Below, piece by piece: positions 16,971 to 25,357 of a stretch of DNA of 64,000 nucleotides. The notes beneath the pieces were generated by a model, which made no database searches, was not told where the DNA came from, and was given only the letters and a program-made list of their open reading frames with translations. Location: positions 46,056 to 110,055 of the forward strand of contig DASTRY010000024.1 of assembly GCA_035760965.1 (NCBI GenBank), given 5' to 3'. Source of the DNA: JADGHX01 sp035760965. GTDB taxonomy: Bacteria > Pseudomonadota > Gammaproteobacteria > Steroidobacterales > Steroidobacteraceae. The stretch's first letter is position 1; each line of letters begins with the position of its first letter. The position numbers and the translations under genes were made by a program.

Positions 16971-18542
16971 ATGGACGCGCTGCGGGCTGACATCGCGATC
17001 ATCGGTGGCGGACTCGGGGCCTGCGCAGCAGCGCTGGCGGCAGCGAGTCTCGGGCGGCACATCATCCTCACCGAGGAAACCGCTTGGCTCGGCGGTCAGC
17101 TCACGAACCAGGCCGTTCCGCCAGATGAGCATCCGTGGATCGAGAAGCACGGTGCAACCGCCCGCTACCGCGCTCTGCGGCGGGGAATTCGCGACTACTA
17201 CCGCATGCACACGCCGCTCACGGCAGAGGCTCGGGCACTCGAGCATCTGAACCCGGGCAATGGCTGGGTGAGTCGTCTCTGCCACGATCCGCGGATTGCG
17301 GTCGCGGTCATCCATCAGATGATGGTGCCGCACCAGCTGAGCGGCCGGCTCTTCGTGATGCATCCGCATCGACCGATTGCGGCCTGGACGCATGGCGACC
17401 GTGTCACCGGTGTCGTCGTCAGAGGCCTGGAATCCGGACGCGACACGCTCATCGAAGCACCCTACTTCATCGATGCCACCCCGCTCGGGGAACTGCTGGC
17501 GCTCGCGCACGTGGAGCACGTCGTCGGCGCGGAGTCGCGCGCCCAGACGGGAGAGCCGCACGCCGCCGAGCAGGAAGACCCGCGCGATCAGCAAGCGATC
17601 ACCTGGTGTTTCGCGATGGAACATCGCGAAGGCGAGGACCACACGGTCGAGAAGCCACGTCAGTACGCGCTCTGGCGCGACTATCACCCGCCGGGCTGGC
17701 CTGGGCCGCTCCTCAGCTGGACGACCGTGAAGCCCGAAACGCACGAGCCTCTGACGCGGCTGTTGTTCGAGGCGGAGGACGATCATCCCTGGTGGCGGTT
17801 CCGCCGCATCCTCGACCGCAGCAACTTCGTCGAAGGGTTCGCGCCGAGCGATGTCACGGTCGTGAACTGGCCCCAAAACGACTATTGGTTTGGTCCCGTC
17901 ATCGCGGTCGATCCCGCCGAGCAGGCACGGAATCTCGAAGCGGCGCGGCAACTCAGCCTGAGCCTGCTGTACTGGCTGCAAACGGAAGCGCCGCGTCCGG
18001 ATGGCGGCGCAGGTTACCCGGGCCTGCGCCTGCGCGGCGACGTGATGGGCGGCACACCGGACGGTCTCGCACCCGCTCCGTACATCCGCTCGTCGCGACG
18101 TCTGCGTGCCGAGCTCACCGTGCGCGAGCAGCACATCGCGCATCCTCTGCGGCCCGACGGACCCGCGACCTTCGCCGACTCAGTGGGCGTCGGTTGCTAT
18201 CGCATCGATCTGCATCCGCGCGTCAGCGGCGCCGGCTATCTCGATCTCGGGTGCTGGCCGTTTCAGATTCCACTCGGTGCGCTGATCCCGATTCGCGTCG
18301 AGAACCTGCTGCCGGGCGGCAAGAATCTCGGCGTCACCCACATCACGAACGGCGCCTTTCGGACGCATCCGGTGGAATGGAATGTCGGCGAAACCGCGGG
18401 ATTGCTCGCGGCGTTCTGCCTCGAGCGCCACCTCGTGCCGCGCCAGGTGCGGAACGAGTCGCGATGGCTCGAGGAATTTCAATCGCTGCTGCTCCGGCAA
18501 GGCGTCGAGCTCTCGTGGCCCGCGCCGCTGACGCCATTGTGA
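16971..18542 (+). CDS. FAD-dependent oxidoreductase (FAD_oxidored type)
   Basis: A 523-residue flavoprotein. The N-terminal Rossmann motif IAIIGGGLGACAAALAAASLG (about 10-30), followed by LTEETAWLGGQLTNQ, is typical of the PF12831-like group. The C-terminus has LLPGGKNLGVTHITNGAFRT... EWNVGETAGLLA, the usual FAD-closing segment of that group. Substrate unknown. ATG 16971 was chosen because GCGGGGGC precedes it; a TTG five codons earlier is the alternative. It starts 54 bp after the Ehr small-subunit gene and could be a soluble electron donor or acceptor for that complex, but this is only inferred from position. Confidence 0.78.
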   Translation: MDALRADIAIIGGGLGACAAALAAASLGRHIILTEETAWLGGQLTNQAVPPDEHPWIEKHGATARYRALRRGIRDYYRMHTPLTAEARALEHLNPGNGWVSRLCHDPRIAVAVIHQMMVPHQLSGRLFVMHPHRPIAAWTHGDRVTGVVVRGLESGRDTLIEAPYFIDATPLGELLALAHVEHVVGAESRAQTGEPHAAEQEDPRDQQAITWCFAMEHREGEDHTVEKPRQYALWRDYHPPGWPGPLLSWTTVKPETHEPLTRLLFEAEDDHPWWRFRRILDRSNFVEGFAPSDVTVVNWPQNDYWFGPVIAVDPAEQARNLEAARQLSLSLLYWLQTEAPRPDGGAGYPGLRLRGDVMGGTPDGLAPAPYIRSSRRLRAELTVREQHIAHPLRPDGPATFADSVGVGCYRIDLHPRVSGAGYLDLGCWPFQIPLGALIPIRVENLLPGGKNLGVTHITNGAFRTHPVEWNVGETAGLLAAFCLERHLVPRQVRNESRWLEEFQSLLLRQGVELSWPAPLTPL

Positions 18543-18550
18543 GGTGAGAG

Positions 18551-19675
18551 ATGGGCGCACCTGTTCGCATCGGCATTTCCGGCTCGTATGGCGGCATGAA
18601 TCTCGGCGACGAGGCGATTCTCGAGAGCATCCTGCAGCAGCTGCGCGCGAGCATCAGTGCCGAGGTCACCGTCTTCTCGTCGAACCCGGCGGACACGCTC
18701 GCGCGCCATCGCGTGGAGCACGCCGTCTCCCCACGCGCCTTGACGCGCAAGGAGGTGGCGCCGGTGATCGCCGAGCTCGATCTTCTCATTCTCGGCGGCG
18801 GCGGAATTCTCTACGACCAGGACGCACAGGCCTATTTGCGCGAAGTCAATGTCGCGCACGAGCTCGGCGTCCCCGTGTTCGTCTACGGCATCAGCGCCGG
18901 GCCACTCACCACGCGGTCTGCGAGGCGCGCGGTCCGGGAAGCGCTCAATGCATCGCCCACAACCGTCATCACCGTGCGCGACCGGCAGGGCCAGAGGCTT
19001 CTCGACGATGTGGGCGTCTCGCACGAGATTCATCTCACCGCCGATCCCGCGCTGCTGCTCGACCCCGAGCCGATGGGGCAGGACGTTTGGCAGGCCGAGG
19101 GCGTCGAGTTCACGCGCGACCTGGTGGGGTTTTCCGTCAGAGAGCCTGGCCCCGCAGCGCCCGACCTCGACCCCGAGCAGTACCACGAGATGCTCGCGAA
19201 CGCGGCGGACTTCATGGTGGAGCGCTACGATGCGGACGTGTTGTTCGTGCCGATGGAGAAGATCGACGTGCAGCACAGCCACGCAGTCGTCGCCCACATG
19301 CGTTTCGCCGAACGCGCGGAGATTCTGCGGCGGCGCTATTCGCCGCGACAGATCCTCGATCTCATGGGCCGGTTCGAGTTTGCCGTGGGCATGCGGCTGC
19401 ATTTTCTGATCTTTGCGGCGATCCGCGGCACGCCCTTCGCCGCGCTGCCGTACGCGCCGAAGGTCAGCGGGCTGCTCGAAGACCTGGGGCTCGACACGCC
19501 GCCGCTCGGCAGCATGGGCATCGGTCAACTCATCGGTCGCATCGACCGCAAGTGGGACACGCGGCGCGAGCTGCGCGAGCAGATCTTGCGCCGGATGCCA
19601 GAGCTGAAACGTCGGGCCGCGCGCACGCACGAGCTCTTGCTCGAATCGCTCTCGCATGTGCGCTCGGCAGCATGA
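18551..19675 (+). CDS. Polysaccharide pyruvyl transferase family protein
   Basis: A 374-residue protein of the pyruvyl transferase/CsaB-like family: GISGSYGGMNLGDEAIL at the N-terminus, DLLILGGGGILYD around residue 78, VFVYGISAGPL, and FAVGMRLHFLIFAAIRGTPF near 275. Members transfer pyruvate ketals from PEP to cell-surface sugars, but some act elsewhere. A strong ribosome site (GAGGTGAGAG) precedes ATG 18551, 8 bp after the oxidoreductase stop, so it is probably co-transcribed with the Ehr genes. No glycosyltransferase or capsule genes are adjacent, which makes the classical cell-envelope role uncertain. Confidence 0.78.
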   Translation: MGAPVRIGISGSYGGMNLGDEAILESILQQLRASISAEVTVFSSNPADTLARHRVEHAVSPRALTRKEVAPVIAELDLLILGGGGILYDQDAQAYLREVNVAHELGVPVFVYGISAGPLTTRSARRAVREALNASPTTVITVRDRQGQRLLDDVGVSHEIHLTADPALLLDPEPMGQDVWQAEGVEFTRDLVGFSVREPGPAAPDLDPEQYHEMLANAADFMVERYDADVLFVPMEKIDVQHSHAVVAHMRFAERAEILRRRYSPRQILDLMGRFEFAVGMRLHFLIFAAIRGTPFAALPYAPKVSGLLEDLGLDTPPLGSMGIGQLIGRIDRKWDTRRELREQILRRMPELKRRAARTHELLLESLSHVRSAA

Positions 19676-19714
19676 CCGCACTCCGCCGCGTGCACGCGAG
19701 CGCGGCTCACGCCA

Positions 19715-20623
19715 TCACGCCGCGCGGCGCAACGGCTTCATGCGCCGGCGTTGCACGGCGCGCCGCACAGCGGTTTCGACTCCGGCGAGAGCGCGATCGA
19801 CCGCCGCGTTGAGCGATGCGTCCCGACTCTCGAAGACCACACTCGGCAAGCCGCGCAGCACGACCTTGATTCGACACGCGCGATCGACGCCGCCGCGCGG
19901 GCCGTTCATATCCTCGGTCCGCACGCTCACCCGCTCGATGGAGCCTGCGAACTTCCCGAGCCGCCGGCCGAGCTTGCGGCGGATGTACTCGCGGTCCTCG
20001 TGCCCGAGCTCGCCGTCGGCCGCGCGAATGTAAGCGGGAATCTGCGCCGCGCCGCCGGGGGCTTCGAGCTTCTCCGCTTTGGAGACCTTCGTGGCGAAGG
20101 GCGCACGTCTCGCGCTGTCCGGCTGGCGCGAACGCGCGCGCCCGGTCGCCATGGGGGCGCGCGCGCGGACGACGGCCTTCCCGCGACGCGCCGCCTGTCG
20201 GCGACTTTCAGTCATGCGCAGCGTTCGCCCTTCCGGACGACGCGTCGGACGCGTGGTGCCACGGCCGAGCTCATCCAGCACATCGGTCGCCGTGACGATG
20301 CCCACGAGCTTCCCGTCCTCGAGCACGGGAAGACTGCCGATCATGCGCCCGCGCATGAGATTCGCAGCCTCGCGCAGCGTCATACCCGGATTCGCACTGA
20401 CGACCCGCGGAGTCATGAGATCCGCGACCGTTCGTCCCTTGCGTGCATCGGCGCCGAGACGACCGCCGAGATCGCGCTCGGAGATGATGCCCGCGAGCTC
20501 GCCGTTCGCGGTCACGACGAGATGGCGTATCCGGTGCCGGCGCATTTGCGACAAGGCAGCGCTCGCCGATTCGCGAGAGTCGATTGTTTCGACGCGCCTG
20601 CTCATCAGCTCACGAAGACGCAT
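19715..20623 (-). CDS. CBS-domain pair fused to an HPF/RaiA-like ribosome-associated domain
   Basis: A 302-residue protein. Residues about 1-125 are two CBS domains (LRELMSRRVETIDSRESASA... HLVVTANGELAGIISERDLG; VADLMTPRVVSANPGMTL... LPVLEDGKLVGIVTATDVLDEL), an adenine-nucleotide sensing module. A basic, low-complexity linker (about 130-195) leads to a C-terminal domain (about 200-290, YIRRKLGRRLGKFAGSIERVS... GVDRACRIKVVLRGLPSVVF... AVDRALAGVETAVRR) resembling the HPF/sigma-54-modulation fold that binds 30S subunits during hibernation. The fusion suggests energy-state control of ribosome binding. ATG 20623 is set by an excellent AGGAGGTGA site; a longer in-frame start is unlikely. It is convergent with the pyruvyl transferase gene. 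Confidence 0.75.
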   Translation of the reverse strand: MRLRELMSRRVETIDSRESASAALSQMRRHRIRHLVVTANGELAGIISERDLGGRLGADARKGRTVADLMTPRVVSANPGMTLREAANLMRGRMIGSLPVLEDGKLVGIVTATDVLDELGRGTTRPTRRPEGRTLRMTESRRQAARRGKAVVRARAPMATGRARSRQPDSARRAPFATKVSKAEKLEAPGGAAQIPAYIRAADGELGHEDREYIRRKLGRRLGKFAGSIERVSVRTEDMNGPRGGVDRACRIKVVLRGLPSVVFESRDASLNAAVDRALAGVETAVRRAVQRRRMKPLRRAA

Positions 20624-20774
20624 GGCACTCACCTCCTCGAGCGGTGCCAGCAATACCAGTGCCGCCGATTTCCGCGGCGGATGTCCCGCGCATGCTCAGG
20701 TTTAGCCAGGCATGCAGCTCGCTACGCCGGAGCGGCTCGACTCTCCTGGCACGCTCGAACAGAGAGAGGCTCTC

Positions 20775-23099
20775 ATGGCCGAACCGCTTGCCTCCGCCGC
20801 ACCGGCCTCGTCCGATCCGGTCAGCGACGTGCTGAAGTGGATTTTGTTTGCCGTCGCGGTGATCACTTTTGCGCTGCTCGGCCTCGCCACGGTGAAAACC
20901 TACGAGCGCTCGCCGCCCATACCCGAGCGCTTTGCGACTCGCGACGGAAAGACACTCTTTACCGATACGGACATCGTTGCCGGAAAAGGCGGATTCCAAA
21001 AAGCCGATCTGATGGACTACGGCAGCTTGTACGGCATGGGGTCGTACTACGGACAGGACTACACCGCGTCCGGCCTCGTGCAGCTCGCGACCCTGACGCG
21101 GAACCACATCGCACGCGAGCACTTCGGCACCGCATTCGATGCGCTGTCCCCGGACCAGCAGGCCGCGGCGACGAGCGCCATGAGACGGCAGCTCCAGAAA
21201 ATTGACCTCACCCGATCGTCCGTCGTCGTGCCCGACGCGCTCGCTGCCGCGGTAACGGCCGAGCAAGAGCGCATCGCGCACATGCTGAGAACGCTCGATC
21301 GCCCGGCGGGCTGGACGCCCGCATTCAGCCTGAGCGAGCAGGAGGCGCTGCAGACGGCGGACTTTCTGATCTACTCCGCGCTGACGACCGTCGCACGGCG
21401 ACCCGATGTGGACTGGTCGTGGACCGAGAACTGGCCTTACGAGCCGCTCGTCGGCAACACGCCGACGACAAATACCTTCCGGTGGACCTGGATCAGCTTC
21501 TGCTTCACGTTCCTGATGTTCGGGGCGGTGCTGTTCATCTACCACTACTGGCTCAACGACCCGGACGTCGGCCCGATGGACCCGGTGCTCGCGAAATTCG
21601 CGCCGCTCACACCGAGCCAGCGTCGCATCGGGAAGTACTTCGTCATCGTCGCGCTGGTGTTGCTGCTACAGATTGCAGCCGGCACGATCATGGCTCACTC
21701 GTACTACGACCGCACCAGCTTCTACGGCATCGACATCAACTACTGGCTGCCATTCAACTTCCTGCGTGACGTGCACACCCAATCGCCGATCATCTGGATC
21801 GGCGTGTCATGGATCGGCGCAGGACTCTTCCTCGCGCCCGCGATCGCCGGTGGGCATGAGGCCCCCGCGCAACGCGTGCTCGTCGAGGTGCTCTTCTGGG
21901 CCACATTGGTGATCGTGGCGGGAGCGCTGATCGGGAACTACCTCGGCATCATGGGACACATCCAGAAGACCTGGTTCTGGTTCGGCAATCAGGGACTCTC
22001 TTATATCCAGCTCGGCCGCTTCTGGCAGATCGCGTTCTTCCTCGGGCTGCTGCTGTGGAGCGCGCTCGTGTTTCGCGCGCTATGGCCCACGCGTGAGACG
22101 TTGCGGCGGGCGACGCGTGAGTTCTGGTCCGGCGCGATCCGCCTCGAGAACCTCATCTGGGCCTCCACGATCAACATCGCGATCCTCTACGCGTTCGGGA
22201 TGATCCCGCTCACGGGTATCGGCAAGTCCTTCACGATCACCGACTACTGGCGCTGGTGGGTCGTGCACCTGTGGGTGGAGCAGTCGTTCGAATTCTTCGC
22301 AGCCGCCATGAGCGCGTATCTGCTGATGGCGGTGGGGCTCGTCTCGCGCCGGCTCGCCGAGCGCGCGGTGTACTTCGAGCTCATCCTGATCTTTCTCGGA
22401 GGCGTCATCGGCACGGGCCATCACCTGTACTGGGCCGGCGGGCCCAGCATGTGGGTGCCGATGGGCAGCATGTTCTCCTTCATCGAAGTGCTGCCGCTCG
22501 TGCTGCTGATCATCGAGGCGATCCATCACTATCGGCTCATTCGACGCGAGCGGCAGTTCAACTACAGGCTCGCGTACATGTACATCATCGGCGCGGCATT
22601 CTGGAATTTCGTGGGCGCCGGCGTGTTCGGCGGCGGCACGCTGAATGCGCCGCTCGTGAATTACTACGAGCACGGCACGTTTCTCACGCTCAACCATGCG
22701 CACACGGCGCTCTTCGGCGCATTCGGCCTGCTCGCGATCGGGCTCGTGTACTTCTGCTTGCGTTATGCCGCCGGTGAGCGCGTGCGGTTCGACGAACGGC
22801 TGGGGATCTGGGCGTTCTGGCTCTACAACATCGGCCTCGTGCTCTGGATTTTGCTGAACTTCTTCCCGATAGGCTGGCCGCAACTCGACGCGGTGTTCGA
22901 GCGCGGCCTCGCGTACGCGCGGAGCACGGAGTTCTACAACACCACTCTGCTCTGGCAATGGCTGCGATTGCCCGGCGACGTGGTGTTCGCAGCCGGTGCG
23001 CTGCTCATGGCGTGGGATTTCATCGCCAAGCTCGGGCCGTTTCTGCCTGCGCGTAGCCTGGGGGCGAGCACGGGGCGGGCTGCCGTCGGAACGAAATGA
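20775..23099 (+). CDS. norB: Quinol-dependent nitric oxide reductase (qNOR)
   Basis: A 774-residue single-chain NOR: N-terminal helix (WILFAVAVITFALLGLATVK), a periplasmic domain (TDIVAGKGGFQKADLMDYGSLYGMGSYYG), then about 13 helices of the haem-copper oxidase fold. Metal-site residues visible are HLWVEQSFEFFAAAM (His/Glu of the FeB site), GTGHHLYW (His pair) and LNHAHTALFGAFG (haem ligands). It reduces 2 NO to N2O using quinol at the inner membrane. ATG 20775 is preceded by AGAGAGG; an in-frame ATG at 20712 would add 21 residues. No NorC, nitrite reductase or nitrate reductase is nearby, so NO detoxification is more likely than full denitrification. Confidence 0.93.
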   Translation: MAEPLASAAPASSDPVSDVLKWILFAVAVITFALLGLATVKTYERSPPIPERFATRDGKTLFTDTDIVAGKGGFQKADLMDYGSLYGMGSYYGQDYTASGLVQLATLTRNHIAREHFGTAFDALSPDQQAAATSAMRRQLQKIDLTRSSVVVPDALAAAVTAEQERIAHMLRTLDRPAGWTPAFSLSEQEALQTADFLIYSALTTVARRPDVDWSWTENWPYEPLVGNTPTTNTFRWTWISFCFTFLMFGAVLFIYHYWLNDPDVGPMDPVLAKFAPLTPSQRRIGKYFVIVALVLLLQIAAGTIMAHSYYDRTSFYGIDINYWLPFNFLRDVHTQSPIIWIGVSWIGAGLFLAPAIAGGHEAPAQRVLVEVLFWATLVIVAGALIGNYLGIMGHIQKTWFWFGNQGLSYIQLGRFWQIAFFLGLLLWSALVFRALWPTRETLRRATREFWSGAIRLENLIWASTINIAILYAFGMIPLTGIGKSFTITDYWRWWVVHLWVEQSFEFFAAAMSAYLLMAVGLVSRRLAERAVYFELILIFLGGVIGTGHHLYWAGGPSMWVPMGSMFSFIEVLPLVLLIIEAIHHYRLIRRERQFNYRLAYMYIIGAAFWNFVGAGVFGGGTLNAPLVNYYEHGTFLTLNHAHTALFGAFGLLAIGLVYFCLRYAAGERVRFDERLGIWAFWLYNIGLVLWILLNFFPIGWPQLDAVFERGLAYARSTEFYNTTLLWQWLRLPGDVVFAAGALLMAWDFIAKLGPFLPARSLGASTGRAAVGTK

Positions 23100-23379
23100 G
23101 CGAGATCAGCGACGGCAGATGGCGACTGTGATCATTGGGCGAGCTCGGCGGGCGCTGGCCCTGCGCATCCCACAAAAGCTGCCCTCGACACCCGCGAAAG
23201 TTGGGACTTCGCGACCCGGATGCGCTACTGTGGGCCAGTCTCGCGAATTTCCGGCTTGTCAGCCCTTGGCCACGCTCGCCCCGGAGCGTCTGCCATCGAC
23301 CGCCACCTCAGAAATCCTCGCGACCGCGCAGCAGGCCGCGCCTGTTGCTCCTCTTTCTTTCGGGCGAAACGGGAAACGC

Positions 23380-23796
23380 ATGGGAAATCTGAGCTTGCAG
23401 GACGCCTTCGCGGTATTCGGCGGAAAGCCGGCGAATCGGTTCCACAGCGTGTCCGCCATGGCCGCCGACGGCACCGAGATGATCCTGAGCTGCTCGGCCA
23501 AGCGCTTCACACATCCGACGCGCGGGATTCTTCGCTACGAAGACACGCTGTCGCGCGGCGACCCGCAAGCTGCCCACGCACGCTCGCTCGGCGAGCATCT
23601 CACGCAGGCGCGCGAAGCCAACCTGCCCATCCGCATGATCGTCATCACGGAGCACCAGGACGCCGCCGGCGAGACCACGCGTGCAATCCACGTGCGGGTC
23701 GATCTCGTGGGCAAAATCGTCGAGTTCGATGGCGAGCGTTTCGTGATCGACTTCGTCCGCAACACACAGCCGGCGCAACGCTCTGCACGCCGCTAG
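23380..23796 (+). CDS. Small conserved-looking protein of unknown function
   Basis: A 138-residue protein from ATG 23380; the same frame is open upstream into norB, with a possible ATG at 23119. It has no signal peptide, membrane segment or cysteine cluster (one Cys). Segments look ordered (FHSVSAMAADGTEMILSCSAKRF, IRMIVITEHQDAAGETTRAI, VDLVGKIVEFDGERFVIDFV), suggesting a mainly beta-fold. It ends 12 bp before the next small gene, with which it forms a pair, and both follow norB, so they may belong to a nitrosative-stress unit. I do not recognise the family. Confidence 0.5.
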   Translation: MGNLSLQDAFAVFGGKPANRFHSVSAMAADGTEMILSCSAKRFTHPTRGILRYEDTLSRGDPQAAHARSLGEHLTQAREANLPIRMIVITEHQDAAGETTRAIHVRVDLVGKIVEFDGERFVIDFVRNTQPAQRSARR

Positions 23797-23808
23797 CTGG
23801 AGACGCTC

Positions 23809-24138
23809 ATGACTCCCACCTCCTGGTTCTTCGAGAACGGCACGACACCGCGGCCCACGGCGAACGATCCCATCCGGGATCATCGCGCACGCATCCAGAT
23901 GGAGGAGCGCGAAAAGGCGGAGCGGCGCCGCTTGGAGCTCGCCGAGCAGCGCTCCGATGTGAATTCACCCGAGGTGCGCATCCGTGCGTGGGAGAAGGTG
24001 CACGGTCTGCGCTTACCGACGGATGCGAACCATCCCATTCTCGATGTGATTGCCGTGGCGACGCGTCTGACGCTCGAGCAGGTCCGCGAGGAACAGCGCG
24101 CGCGTAGCGCAGCCTCCGCTCACCAGTCGCAAGGCTAG
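23809..24138 (+). CDS. Small charged protein of unknown function
   Basis: A 109-residue protein. The central region (residues 28-50) is a highly charged helix (QMEEREKAERRRLELAEQR), followed by EVRIRAWEKVHGLRLP and HPILDVIAVATRLTLEQVREEQ, which looks like a small helix-turn-helix-like tail. GGAGACGCTC precedes the ATG. It is the downstream partner of the 138-residue gene and runs convergently to lpxL with one base between the two stop codons. No function is assigned. Confidence 0.55.
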   Translation: MTPTSWFFENGTTPRPTANDPIRDHRARIQMEEREKAERRRLELAEQRSDVNSPEVRIRAWEKVHGLRLPTDANHPILDVIAVATRLTLEQVREEQRARSAASAHQSQG

Positions 24139-24139
24139 A

Positions 24140-25102
24140 TCACGAGCCCGCGCGCACGACCGCAGGGCTCTTCGCACCCGCGGCATAGTAATCGGGATAG
24201 TCGGCGCTCAAACCCCGAAAGCGCCGGTGAATCCACCAGTACTGTTCGGGCACACGCCTCACCTGCGCTTCGACGAAGCGATTGAAGTGCTCGGTATCGG
24301 ACACGTCATCCGCGCTCGGGATGCTGTCGACGGGCGGATGAATCACGACCCGATAGCCGTTCCCGCCCTGCAGACGCTCATGTGAGAAGTACAGGATCGT
24401 TGCCCCCGTCATGCGGGCAAGCCGCGAGGTGCCCGTGTTCGTGGCCGCTGCCGTACCGAAGAACTGCACCATCTGCGCACCCTTCTTGCGGAAGCTCTGA
24501 TCCGGGGCGTACCAGACGATTTCGTTGTTCCGAAGCGCGCGGACCATGCCACGGATGTCGTTGTGGCGAATCGCGCTGCGCGCGCGCCGCGCTCGGCTGC
24601 TGTCCGAAGCCGCCGCGAGGACCGGGTTCTTCAGCGGCCGATAGAGCGCGCAGATCGGACGAATGCTGTTCATGATGCGCGCGCCGATCTCGATAGTCGT
24701 GAAATGCGCCGTCAGCAGGATGACCCCGCGCCCGCGGCGCTGCGCCGCGTCCAGGTGCTCGCACCCTTCGACGTGCGATAACGAGCGAATGCGCTCGTCC
24801 GAGCTCCACCAGCACATGGCGGACTCGCACAGTCCCATGCCCAAGCTCGCAAAGTGCCGGTCGAGGAGCGTTTCGCGCTCGCGCACCGACAGGCCCGGCA
24901 GGCAGAGGTCGATGTTTCGGCGCGCAACGTGCACGTAGTCGAGCGGCAGGTGGCGCGCAAGTTTCCCGAGCAGCCGACCGAACACGAGCATTGCCGCGTA
25001 GGGCATGCAGGCAATGAGCCGCAGGCATCCGAGGCCCACCCAGCTGGCCCAGTGCCTGGGTGCGAATAGTTCCAGGCGAAACAAGCTCGACCCCCTCGGC
25101 AC
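24140..25102 (-). CDS. Lipid A biosynthesis acyltransferase, LpxL/HtrB family
   Basis: A 320-residue inner-membrane-associated acyltransferase that transfers a secondary acyl chain to Kdo2-lipid IVA. Visible are the typical N-terminal FAPRHWASWVGLGCLRL, the catalytic HX4E motif in LLTAHFTTIEIGARIM, the YRPLKNPVL segment, and WYAPDQSFRKKGAQMVQFFG, which the family uses for substrate binding. The C-terminus YWWIHRRFRG is also characteristic. It starts at GTG 25102, and no other start fits the conserved N-terminus better. LpxL, LpxM and LpxP types cannot be separated by reading alone. Confidence 0.88.
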   Translation of the reverse strand: MPRGSSLFRLELFAPRHWASWVGLGCLRLIACMPYAAMLVFGRLLGKLARHLPLDYVHVARRNIDLCLPGLSVRERETLLDRHFASLGMGLCESAMCWWSSDERIRSLSHVEGCEHLDAAQRRGRGVILLTAHFTTIEIGARIMNSIRPICALYRPLKNPVLAAASDSSRARRARSAIRHNDIRGMVRALRNNEIVWYAPDQSFRKKGAQMVQFFGTAAATNTGTSRLARMTGATILYFSHERLQGGNGYRVVIHPPVDSIPSADDVSDTEHFNRFVEAQVRRVPEQYWWIHRRFRGLSADYPDYYAAGAKSPAVVRAGS

Positions 25103-25147
25103 GATGGCCCTGACTGCGCAAGGTCCACCGGCACGGCTTATATCAAC

Positions 25148-25318
25148 TTGGACGCACGTATAACGAGGGATCTATCGCAGATTCGCGAGAAGTCGGCCGC
25201 GACGATATTCGGCGATCCGCCTCGCGAAGCGCCGTCGCTGCCGAGTATCGACATCAGCGGGTATCAAGCCTTCGACGCCCGCGGGAGTACCATCGCCGAG
25301 CGCATCATGACGCGCTGA
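25148..25318 (+). CDS. Possible 56-residue ORF with TTG start
   Basis: Between lpxL and the efflux adaptor, a frame from TTG 25148 to TGA 25318 gives a protein-like sequence (RITRDLSQIREKSAATIFGD, PSLPSIDISGYQAFDARG). Composition is coding-like, but there is no ATG or GTG and no ribosome site. It may be a real small gene, the tail of a degraded one, or chance. Confidence 0.2.
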   Translation: MDARITRDLSQIREKSAATIFGDPPREAPSLPSIDISGYQAFDARGSTIAERIMTR

Positions 25319-25357
25319 ATGCCGGCGAGCGCGGCAACGCTTCGAGATTGCAGCTCT

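Noticed and set aside
14742..18143. Minus-strand open frame of over 1,100 codons opposite the Ehr large- and small-subunit genes
   Set aside because: Its sequence is Arg/His/Asp-rich with no domain. It is the antisense shadow of well-recognised genes, common in GC-rich DNA.
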